Source: Actinomyces glycerinitolerans (lineage in GTDB: Bacteria > Actinomycetota > Actinomycetes > Actinomycetales > Actinomycetaceae). From it: a DNA stretch of 64,000 nt. The notes under the pieces were generated by a model. It was not told where the DNA came from, did not search any database, and saw nothing but the letters and a program-made list of their open reading frames with translations. The DNA lies in NCBI RefSeq assembly GCF_900098745.1, contig NZ_FQTT01000010.1, forward strand, positions 414,745 to 478,744, read 5' to 3'. Below, piece after piece: positions 16,491 through 23,832 of the stretch (position 1 is the stretch's first letter; every line of letters begins with the position of its first letter). The translations under genes were made by a program, and so were the position numbers.

Positions 16491-17486
16491 ATGGACAGTG
16501 CCAGCCCTCTTGTCAACAAGCATCAGATCGCGGCGTTCAGCGCTCGGGACGTCGGCGTCCTCGACATCGGCGGCACCTGGATCCGCGGTGCGCGAGTAAG
16601 TCGCCGAGGCCAGATCCTGACGCGAGCACGGCGTAAGACGCCCGGAGGACCCGACCCGTCGTCCGTCGTCACCACGTGCGTGCGCACCCTCGAGGATGCG
16701 GGAGCCCTGCTTGAATACGCTCCCGTAAGGCGCATCGGCGTCAGCGTCACCGGACCGGTCGACCCGCGCACCGGCACCCTGTTCACCCCGCCGAACACGG
16801 ACTCGAACTTCGCCGGGCTGGAACTCGGTGCACGCCTGCACGAGGCGACCGGGCTGACCATCGCGGTCGACAAGGACACCAATGCCGCCGCGCTCGCAGA
16901 AAACGCGCGCGGGGCGGCCCAGCACGTCTCGGACTTCATCTACCTCACCCTGTCCACCGGAGTCGGAGGAGCCGCAGTGGTCGATGGCCGACTCCTCTAC
17001 GGAAGCACCGGAACCGCGGGCGAGCTCGGGCACATGAGCCTGGACCCAGCGGGACCGCGATGTGGCTGCGGGCGGAAGGGGTGCCTGGAGGCCTACGCCT
17101 CCGGGCCCGCCCTCGCCCGGCGCGCCGCCGAGTTCGCCGCCGATGTAGCCGGCCCGCTGCAGGAGCATCTCGCCGCCGGCCGAGAAGTCACGGGGGCCGA
17201 CATCAGCCACTTCGCGGAACTCGGCGACCACGCCGCACTCCGCGCCCTCGACGACGCACGTTGCGCCCTGAGCTCCGCCTGCGTCGACCTCGTCAACGTG
17301 TTCAACCCCCGACTGATCGTCGTCGGCGGGTCCGTGGCAGCCCACCATGCGGAGTGGCTGGGGGCCGCGTCCCGGGCCATCCGGACCGCCGCCCTCTCCC
17401 CGTCCTCCGACGCGTGCACCGTCGTACCGGCGCGACTCGGCGACGACGTGTCCCTCATCGGCGCCTCGCTCCTGAGCCGCAGGTGA
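16491..17486 (+). CDS. ROK family sugar kinase
   Basis: 331 residues. The ATP-binding DIGGTWIRG lies at about 25-33, a catalytic aspartate in VDKDTNAAALAE (about 126-137), and the ROK zinc site GHMSLD...CGCGRKGCLEAYAS supplies H181, C191, C193 and C198. There is no N-terminal helix-turn-helix, so this is an enzyme and not a NagC-type repressor. It probably phosphorylates a hexose or amino sugar delivered by the divergent glycan operon. No Shine-Dalgarno sequence precedes ATG 16491; with TATAAT so close, a leaderless message is expected. Confidence 0.88.
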   Translation: MDSASPLVNKHQIAAFSARDVGVLDIGGTWIRGARVSRRGQILTRARRKTPGGPDPSSVVTTCVRTLEDAGALLEYAPVRRIGVSVTGPVDPRTGTLFTPPNTDSNFAGLELGARLHEATGLTIAVDKDTNAAALAENARGAAQHVSDFIYLTLSTGVGGAAVVDGRLLYGSTGTAGELGHMSLDPAGPRCGCGRKGCLEAYASGPALARRAAEFAADVAGPLQEHLAAGREVTGADISHFAELGDHAALRALDDARCALSSACVDLVNVFNPRLIVVGGSVAAHHAEWLGAASRAIRTAALSPSSDACTVVPARLGDDVSLIGASLLSRR

Positions 17487-17491
17487 TTGCG

Positions 17492-17509
17492 GGCGAGTGG
17501 AGGCTCGCC
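17492..17509 (+). terminator. Short hairpin after the ROK gene
   Basis: GGCGAG (17492-17497) pairs with CTCGCC (17504-17509) six bases after the kinase stop codon. The remainder of 17510-17768 shows no gene or clear signal. Confidence 0.4.
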
Positions 17510-17768
17510 ATCGGGCATCACACACCGATGGATGCTGAGCCATGCCCCGCCACGTACCGGATCATGGGAGCGGCGATTACCCGGTGCTCGCGGGATCCGA
17601 CGTCAGGCGTAGTGCCGGAACGCGTCTGGAGCCCCGCCGCTCCCGTTCGCCAGCCCTGGTACCGCCTCACCCGTCCTAGGAGTGGACGCCTGCGCCCGCC
17701 GTAACCCGGGGAGCGCCTCATTCCCGCCAGAGGTGCTGCGTACGTACCAGGCGACGGATCGGGCGCTA

Positions 17769-19466
17769 TTACGGGAGAGCCGCGGCCGCCTCCAGCAGCG
17801 GGTCGGAGCGCCTCTCCTCCGCGGGCAGGTTCGCGGCCGTCATCAGCACATCCGCAACGCGCCGCAGTCGCTCGCCCTGCTCGCCCGAGGCCGCCCAGTC
17901 GGCGAAGTCGACGGCGAGATTCTCGTCCTTCGTGATCACGTCGATGCGCGCCCCTTCCTCGCCCTGCCGGAACCGGACGTAGCGCACGTCCGCCAGCGGG
18001 AAGTCGTCGTCGATCAGTCCGTCTTTGGTGAGCGTGGAACGTGAGGTGAGGAAGAACCGCGTGGGCGTCACCCCCAGGTATCCGCCCTTAAGGTTGTTGT
18101 CTCCCGCCCAGGCGCGGCCGAATTCGGCTAGGACGAGTAGGGGCCCGCCATTGGGCAGCACCCACCTGAGAATGTCGAGCACGTGCGCCGCGGCGTCGTC
18201 ATCCTCAACCACTTCGAGACTCGGCTCCAGTGGCGCGGGGACCTCATAGGCACCGACGCACAGCGCCGCCACGTACTGGGTCATGGCGGCGACGACCTGC
18301 TCGGCGCTCGCGCCCCGCCGCGCCCGGCGCAGCGCCGGGACGCGTCCGGAGACCTGCCCCGCCAGGTCACCGATCCGGGCACCGGCACGCCCGAGGTCGA
18401 CGCCGCGCCCGTCCAGGAGCTCGGCCAGGTGACAGTACGCGTCGAGTTGACCGAGCACCTGGGCGATCCTCGCAATGGTTTCAGCCCGCTCGGCCGGTAT
18501 ACGTTCGGCTCGGTACCGCATGAGCTGCTCATCCTGCTCGCTGCGCTCGCTATCTGCCGCGATCTCGGCCGCTCGGAGCAACTGGTACCCGTAGTGGGCG
18601 TTGGCGGACATGACGAGTCCTTGGACGTCCGCGGCGACCTCCTGGGCGTGGTCCCGCAGGTAGTCGCGCCGCTCGACAGCGGTCCCGCCCAGCGCCTTTA
18701 GGTGACTTTGCAGGCGGCGGTCGAAGTGCTTGTACTCGGCGCGAAGATCGGCCTCAAGGTGCGCGATTGGTTCAAATACCCGTGACGTGACGGCCCCGAT
18801 CGTGCGTGCCTCATCAATGGCTCCGACGACGGCGTCATACATGCCGCTGAGGGCGTTCCAGTGGTCCTGCAGCAGGCTCTGGAGGACGTCGCGAGTCAGT
18901 TCTAGGTTCTGGTCGACCCGTTTGGACAGTGAGGTCAGCTGCGCACTGATGGCCATCAGGGCGAAGGCCGGACCGGCACTCGCGGCCACCGTGGCGGCCT
19001 GAACTCCGGTGGCGGGAACCCAGCGAACCTGGGCCGCGAATTTACCGCCTTGGGTCAGGACGCCGAGGTTGTAGCCGTCTTTAACAATGGTGTTCATGGT
19101 GCGCAGGTTGTGCAGAGTCTCCGGCGCAAGTCGCACCAGCCCCTGGGCGGAGACGAGCCCCTGCGCCCCTTGTGCGACGAGGTTGAGTGCACCGGCGGCG
19201 TTGCTGACGGCATTGGTGATCTCGGTGTTGGCTCGCTCCCCCAGGTTGAAGGGCTCGATCTCCCAGCCGTCCGGCACCGTTTCGGCGAGTAGGACGGCGA
19301 CGCCGGGGGCGGCCTCCAGCAGCGTCAGTTCAGTGGCGGCATTATGCGCCGGTGCTTCCGCTCCCGTATCCGCCGGCGACGGCGTCACCCCCGCGGCCGT
19401 CTGCACAGGGGGTTCACTTGACTGCTGTGAAGCCCGTGATGGACTCCCGGCCCCACTCGTGTCCAC
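17769..19466 (-). CDS. Large protein of unknown function with C-terminal PH/GRAM-like segment
   Basis: 565 residues that I do not recognise. Residues 1-45 are Ser/Pro/Ala-rich and look disordered. About 75-185 contains Ala/Gly-rich, weakly hydrophobic helices, including a stretch near 165-180 (GPAFALMAISAQL) that could contact a membrane. About 185-390 is highly helical and charged, possibly coiled coil. Residues about 461-545 alternate short strands (GGYLGVTPTRFFLTSR, DVRYVRF, IDVITKDE) like a bacterial PH or GRAM domain with a terminal helix. It stands alone on the minus strand before an accessory region. GC3 bias supports coding. Membrane or lipid association is a guess. Confidence 0.7.
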   Translation of the reverse strand: MDTSGAGSPSRASQQSSEPPVQTAAGVTPSPADTGAEAPAHNAATELTLLEAAPGVAVLLAETVPDGWEIEPFNLGERANTEITNAVSNAAGALNLVAQGAQGLVSAQGLVRLAPETLHNLRTMNTIVKDGYNLGVLTQGGKFAAQVRWVPATGVQAATVAASAGPAFALMAISAQLTSLSKRVDQNLELTRDVLQSLLQDHWNALSGMYDAVVGAIDEARTIGAVTSRVFEPIAHLEADLRAEYKHFDRRLQSHLKALGGTAVERRDYLRDHAQEVAADVQGLVMSANAHYGYQLLRAAEIAADSERSEQDEQLMRYRAERIPAERAETIARIAQVLGQLDAYCHLAELLDGRGVDLGRAGARIGDLAGQVSGRVPALRRARRGASAEQVVAAMTQYVAALCVGAYEVPAPLEPSLEVVEDDDAAAHVLDILRWVLPNGGPLLVLAEFGRAWAGDNNLKGGYLGVTPTRFFLTSRSTLTKDGLIDDDFPLADVRYVRFRQGEEGARIDVITKDENLAVDFADWAASGEQGERLRRVADVLMTAANLPAEERRSDPLLEAAAALP

Positions 19467-19694
19467 TTGGATCCCCTCTCGCGCTTGAGCTACGTGTCAG
19501 CGGGAACGTTAGCGCCCGCCTAGTCCCGCTAACCCGCCTTCGCATCTCGGAACGAGGGCAGTTCCACCACACGCACTGCTCAGGCAACGATGGCCAAACG
19601 ATCGGCGGGGAAACCGTGCACATCGACACCTATCAGACGCGGCTCAGCAGGGCTCGTCAGATTGAGTTCGAATAGGTTCGGCGCGACCGGTCGG

Positions 19695-20123
19695 TCAAAT
19701 GCTGACTGTTCCTTCGGCATCCAGAGCGCGCAACTCCTCGAAGGCACGGCGACGCTCGCGCTCGCGCTCATCACGAAGCCGCACTACGTCCTCTCGCCGG
19801 AAGCGGGTGTGCGTACCGACCTTGAAGGAGTCGATCACGCCGTCGCGGCTCCACTTCAGCAGCGTAGGACGCGAGACACCGAGCATGTCGGCGGCAACAG
19901 TGCTGGTGAGCTCGTCAGGGACACGGCCGATAGTGACCTCGCCATGCTCGGCGATCGAGGCGAGGGCTGCCAACAGAGCCCTCTGAACACCCTGCGTCAG
20001 CACGACCTCGCGGCCGTCAGGGTCACGCAGTACGAGTACGGCTCCTTCTACGGGCTTGACCTCCTGGACCTCACGCACGGTCTGCGCCGCGAGGCCGACC
20101 CTGGTGAGCGTGCTGGCGGACAT
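19695..20123 (-). CDS. Excisionase/MerR-type helix-turn-helix DNA-binding protein
   Basis: 142 residues from ATG 20123, preceded by GAGGAGAGGAAG; the longer frame upstream runs through the operator and is not used. The central segment VAADMLGVSRPTLLKWSRDG...RFRREDVVRLRD is the HTH_17 excisionase fold. The preceding residues (DGREVVLTQGVQRALLAAL) resemble antitoxins that pair with PIN-domain toxins. No PIN gene follows on the minus strand in the 228-bp gap to 19466, so it seems an orphan antitoxin or stand-alone regulator. Confidence 0.8.
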   Translation of the reverse strand: MSASTLTRVGLAAQTVREVQEVKPVEGAVLVLRDPDGREVVLTQGVQRALLAALASIAEHGEVTIGRVPDELTSTVAADMLGVSRPTLLKWSRDGVIDSFKVGTHTRFRREDVVRLRDERERERRRAFEELRALDAEGTVSI

Positions 20124-20159
20124 GAGGCTTCCTCTCCTCGCACACGGTTCGTAGGTGCT

Positions 20160-20195
20160 GTTACAGCGTAACGCAGTTTCACTTATATGTGAAAC
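20160..20195 (-). promoter_or_regulatory. Two inverted repeats upstream of the HTH gene
   Basis: GTTTCACTTATATGTGAAAC (20176-20195) has perfect 7-bp arms, and GTTAC-AGC-GTAAC (20160-20172) lies beside it, 37 bp before the start codon. Their position suits autoregulation by the encoded DNA-binding protein. Confidence 0.55.
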
Positions 20196-20538
20196 CCGGT
20201 GGGGGTCGCCACTCTTCTTGCGCAGAAGAACCCGAACAGGCGTAGTAAACGATCTCGGCAGCAGGCACACGGGCGAGCCGACTCCCGGCTTCATCCACAC
20301 CCTCCCCAGCCGGATAACGAACCGTTACTCTGGGGGCGCCTTCGCCGGCACCCTCTCCCGGATCAAACATCGTCCTGATGGCCGGGGAAGAAGGAGGTCA
20401 GGGAGGAGGTGAGGGGCTGTGGCCGGGTCGGGTTATCGGCGCTAATGTGTGTTTGGTGCGGGCGTGTTGTGGTCTGCTGGTGGTTTGTTTGATCCGGCCT
20501 TTGTATGGGTGGTGGTGTCCGGTGTCGGAGGCCGGGGT

Positions 20539-20643
20539 TGCACGACCTTGGGCGGTACTGCACGACCTTGGTGCGCTTTCCACGACCCCGGGGTGGTCGT
20601 GCAACAGGCACCAAGGTCGTGGAATGCGGCCCGGGGTCGTGCC
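20539..20643. repeat. Array of CACGACC(T/C)(T/C)GG direct and inverted repeats
   Basis: Two 20-bp direct copies begin at 20539 and 20559 (both TGCACGACCTTGG). A diverged copy CCACGACCCCGG starts at 20580. Inverted copies CCAAGGTCGTGG (20611) and CCCGGGGTCGTGCC (20630-20643) follow. The unit recurs in both orientations within about 105 bp, so the RNA could fold into alternative hairpins. Confidence 0.7.
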
Positions 20644-20981
20644 AAACACGGTCGGATCAGTGATTCGGGGGTCGGCGACCGCGCTCACGGGTGCGACCCA
20701 CAGCGAGAGCCGGTCACGCGGGTGGGGCTGCGGGCTACCAGGAGAGTCCGGCCTCCCGGCAGGTGGTGGGCAGATACGAGTCAGCCCGGCGCCGTAAACC
20801 GCACAACGTGGCCTGTCAGCGCGAGGCATGCGTGAACCACGCCCCAGAGCCGATCGACCCCGACATTCCCGTGCCATTCGAGCGAATAGCCCTGATCCTG
20901 CACACACATCCGCGCCGATGACTCGCCAAGTCGAAAGACGGACGTCGCAAGGTTCGTCAGGACCAGGAAACGGCCCGGAAG

Positions 20982-21062
20982 ATGAGTGAGTTCGTTAACT
21001 CCATCGCTCATCTGATCCGGGCCGTTAGCGTCCTGATGGATTCCCTCCGCGGCTGGTTCTAG
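20982..21062 (+). CDS. Candidate amphipathic micropeptide (26 residues)
   Basis: ATG 20982 to TAG 21062 encodes a peptide whose hydrophobic residues (F4, V5, I8, L11, I12, V15, L18, M19, L22, W25, F26) fall every three to four positions. Polar residues (E3, N6, S7, H10, R13, D20, R23) fill the other face, an ideal amphipathic helix. Local base composition is less G+C-rich than the flanks. GGAAG directly abuts the ATG and AGGAAA lies further up, so the ribosome site is not convincing. Two hairpins follow within 80 bp. It could be a membrane-active or toxin-like peptide, or a chance frame. Confidence 0.3.
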   Translation: MSEFVNSIAHLIRAVSVLMDSLRGWF

Positions 21063-21118
21063 GACCGGTCGCATCGGGGAGTCATCCGGGTCCCAGCCGG
21101 GCGGCTCCCCACTGTTGT

Positions 21119-21141
21119 GCCCGCCGCACGGCCCGGCGGGC
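21119..21141 (+). terminator. Hairpin downstream of the candidate micropeptide
   Basis: GCCCGCCG (21119-21126) pairs perfectly with CGGCGGGC (21134-21141) around a 7-nt loop. There is no T run. Confidence 0.4.
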
Positions 21142-21675
21142 AAGCGCGAATCACACCTCGAACACACTTGTCCGTACTGGCCTCCTGGCCGACGGCGCTT
21201 CTTAGGATCGTCCCCGTGACCACGGCCGTTCCTCCCAGCGCCTCCTCTGCGAGCGCCGCTCGCTTCGGTACCGCGCCCGCCAGCGCCGCCCCTTCCCCCA
21301 CCAGCGCACCGTCCACCCCCACTCCCCCGTCGTCGCTCGACGTCGCCCCGGGTGCCGCCAGCCCGGGAGTCACCGGCAACCGTGGCGACGCACTGTTCTC
21401 CTGAACTCTGGCGAAGGCCTTCCTGCCCTGCCCGACCACCCTGATACAGACAATCGATGAACGGCATGGCACGACGTCGCTCCCAGGCGGCGAGCGAGGA
21501 GGCGCCGGAATCCTCGGAGAAGTCGCGTGCTCTGACGCGCCTGCGCGATCTGGCGCAGGCGGCGAGCACGACGGGCTCAGGCAAGTCGCGTATGGCCTCG
21601 ACGGTCATGCCCGACGGGAGGGGACCACCACAGCCACTCATCGTTACATCAGATCCGTACTTTTTCTCCCAAATC

Positions 21676-21704
21676 TTGACATAAATGAGGGGAAAGGTTA
21701 CCCT
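21676..21704 (+). promoter_or_regulatory. Consensus promoter for a leaderless rloA
   Basis: TTGACA (21676-21681), a 17-bp spacer and TACCCT (21699-21704; fits TAnnnT) place the transcription start at or next to the ATG at 21711. No usable Shine-Dalgarno sequence precedes that ATG. Confidence 0.65.
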
Positions 21705-21710
21705 CGCTGC

Positions 21711-23027
21711 ATGCTGCTCGATATCGCCACCTCCAACTTCCGAGTCTTCGCCAGCGAGGCCGGCCTATCGTTCGTGAACCCCTCGCTCAAGACGCAGACA
21801 CCAAAGCCACCCCAGACGTGGGAGAGCTCGACCTACCGGGTTGCCGCCGTCTACGGCGCCAACGCCTCCGGCAAGTCCACGCTGCTCGACGCCCTCCAGA
21901 CACTCGCACACGCCGTCGCCAACCCCGGTCACACACTCTACGCACCACATGCACAGGCAAGCGCCGACCTCCCCACGACCTATGACGTCAACTTCACCCG
22001 CACGGGCATCCGCTACCACTACACCGTGGAGGCCATGCCGTGGGGAATCCGTTCCGAGGTTCTGCACGCCTATCCCAAGGGCACCTCACGCCTTCTGTTC
22101 CAGCGAACCCAGCAGAGCGCCGACACACCCATCGAGGTGAAGTCCGGACCGAGCCTCACGGGCCCGACCGCGGAAGTCAAGCGACTCCTCACCGCAACAG
22201 ATCTCCTGCTCGCAGTAGCCTCGCGCTACCAGCACAAGACGCTCGCTCCGGTGTCACAGGGCTTGAGAGCCGGTACCAGCATCGCCTCCGTCAACCGCAG
22301 CGATCAGAGCACCGAGGACTGGGTGCAGTGGATCATCTCCCGGTTGATTGAGAACCCGAAGCGCTGGCAGGGCATTGTCAAGGCACTCGCACATATGGCG
22401 GACCTCGGTATCAGCGACGTCCGCGTCCAGGAGGAGCAGATTCCGCCAGAAGTCCTAGAGCGCATGCGCGCACTCCTGGCGGTCGGCAGCGACGACCTCT
22501 CGACTCAGATCCCCGACGACGCATTGCCCTCCGTTGTCCGCCTGCTCGTGTTCACTCACTCAGACAACGAAGGCAGGACATTCGACCTCGGCCTAGGCGC
22601 GCAGAGCACGGGCACGCTGACCTGGTTGACTACCGCCGGCCCGGCCGTCAACGCTATTGCTCGGGGAGACCTCCTTGTCGTCGACGAGCTCGATGCAAGC
22701 CTGCACCCGACCCTCGCTGCGGCCATGGTGAGAATGTTCAAGGACCCCGATATCAACACCACGGGCGCCCAGATCCTCTTCTCCACCCATGACACGTCTC
22801 TGCTCGGCAACGCGCCCAGCAAGGTGCTCGCTCCAGGCGAGGTGTGGTTCTGCGAGAAGCATGGAACGTCTAGTGAGGTCTTCTCCTTGGCGGACTTCGA
22901 CACCCGCGCCAGCAACAATGAGCAGAAGCGCTACCTCACCGGCCGCTTCGGCGCTCTACCGGACGTCGACTTCTCGCGGGTCATGGAAGCGATCGACATC
23001 GCACGAGCCCCGCAGACAGCAGGGTGA
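21711..23027 (+). CDS. RloA-like AAA ATPase (OLD/SMC-type), anti-phage accessory
   Basis: 438 residues of the AAA_15/AAA_21 group. Walker A is GANASGKST at about 49-57, and Walker B with the D-loop is LLVVDELDASLHP at about 321-333, followed by the switch histidine in FSTHDTSLL. The next gene encodes RloB, and this pair is the RloA/RloB (AbiL-like) unit often found beside type I restriction systems. It probably senses infection and drives an abortive response with RloB. The start follows a consensus promoter with no leader. It lies head-to-head in context with, and convergent to, hsdR. Confidence 0.82.
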   Translation: MLLDIATSNFRVFASEAGLSFVNPSLKTQTPKPPQTWESSTYRVAAVYGANASGKSTLLDALQTLAHAVANPGHTLYAPHAQASADLPTTYDVNFTRTGIRYHYTVEAMPWGIRSEVLHAYPKGTSRLLFQRTQQSADTPIEVKSGPSLTGPTAEVKRLLTATDLLLAVASRYQHKTLAPVSQGLRAGTSIASVNRSDQSTEDWVQWIISRLIENPKRWQGIVKALAHMADLGISDVRVQEEQIPPEVLERMRALLAVGSDDLSTQIPDDALPSVVRLLVFTHSDNEGRTFDLGLGAQSTGTLTWLTTAGPAVNAIARGDLLVVDELDASLHPTLAAAMVRMFKDPDINTTGAQILFSTHDTSLLGNAPSKVLAPGEVWFCEKHGTSSEVFSLADFDTRASNNEQKRYLTGRFGALPDVDFSRVMEAIDIARAPQTAG

Positions 23028-23030
23028 GCC

Positions 23031-23633
23031 ATGGGAAGGACGATTCAGCGCAACCGGAGGAACGCCCGCCGGACACGGACCACCGTCCTCATCATCACGA
23101 ACGGAGCGAGAACGGAGAAGGAGTACCTCGAAGTCATCAAGAAGAAGGTCCCCCGTGATGCCGGCCTGGCAATCACCCTTCGCCCCGAGGACGGAAAGGA
23201 ACCTGAGACAATCCTCAAGGACCTCACGGGCGTACGCGGAGGACTCACGGATTTCGACGAGGTGTGGATCGTCGTCGACCATGATGGCACCGACCGCAAG
23301 CGCTTCCTCAAGGACTGCGCCGGGCTCAAGTCCAGCAGGGTCGTCGGCGTCGTCTCAGTGCCTTGTTTCGAGGTGTGGCTCATTGCGCACTATGAGCGAG
23401 TCCGCAGATACCAAGATCAGACTGACGCGCAGCGCCACTACCGTCAGCTGACCGGTCAGGACGGACGTGATGCCAAAGGGTTACCTAAGGACTTCCCCTT
23501 CGACCGGGTCGACGAGGCTGCGCAGCGGTGCTTCATCGTCGGCGACTCTGCGCCCCAGCTCAACACCCAGGGATCCAGCCCCTCCACGACAATGCCACAT
23601 CTCCTCCGGCGTCTCGGCCTGCTGGATCGATGA
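23031..23633 (+). CDS. RloB-like protein (Toprim-like putative nuclease)
   Basis: 200 residues; ATG 23031 is three bases after the rloA stop. A basic N-terminus (RTIQRNRRNARRTR) leads into VLIITNGARTEKEYLE with the conserved glutamate, then VWIVVDHDGTDRK with the DxD acidic pair, and SVPCFEVWLIAHYE. This is the RloB/Toprim-like layout of an Mg-dependent nuclease. It should act together with the upstream ATPase in phage defence. It converges with hsdR over about 200 bp in which nothing further is seen. Confidence 0.82.
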   Translation: MGRTIQRNRRNARRTRTTVLIITNGARTEKEYLEVIKKKVPRDAGLAITLRPEDGKEPETILKDLTGVRGGLTDFDEVWIVVDHDGTDRKRFLKDCAGLKSSRVVGVVSVPCFEVWLIAHYERVRRYQDQTDAQRHYRQLTGQDGRDAKGLPKDFPFDRVDEAAQRCFIVGDSAPQLNTQGSSPSTTMPHLLRRLGLLDR

Positions 23634-23832
23634 CCCTTGGCGCAGTACAAGCTTTGGAGTTCCCCGCACCATCACACCCGCTCCGGGACCCCCGCGGGTC
23701 GGCTGGAAAGCGGGCTGCACCGGGATGTCGCCGTCATACCCGCCAGGGCCTCGACGCCACCTCACCTCGCTACCACCGAGCTGCCAGCGCCCCCCCCGAT
23801 CCCGCCCACACCCTCAAACCGGAACAGCCCGT

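Larger units (their letters stand above)
20196..21675. other. Gene-poor, repeat-bearing stretch
   Basis: Long open frames exist on both strands here, but their Arg/Pro/Gly-rich translations show no family features and look like chance frames in G+C-rich DNA. What can be supported is an array of short direct and inverted repeats (20539-20643), one 26-codon candidate peptide (20982-21062), and hairpins at 21076-21110 (GGGGAG/CTCCCC) and 21119-21141. It separates the unknown 17769-19466 and HTH genes from the defence island. Confidence 0.6.

Noticed and set aside
16491..17486. NagC/XylR-type ROK repressor
   Set aside because: No N-terminal helix-turn-helix; the DIGGT motif begins near residue 25.
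20539..20643. CRISPR array
   Set aside because: Repeats are too short, occur in both orientations and lack regular spacers; no cas gene in the window.
20781..21641. Minus-strand frame of 286 codons in the repeat-rich gap
   Set aside because: Gly/Arg-rich low-complexity translation, no ribosome site and no family features.
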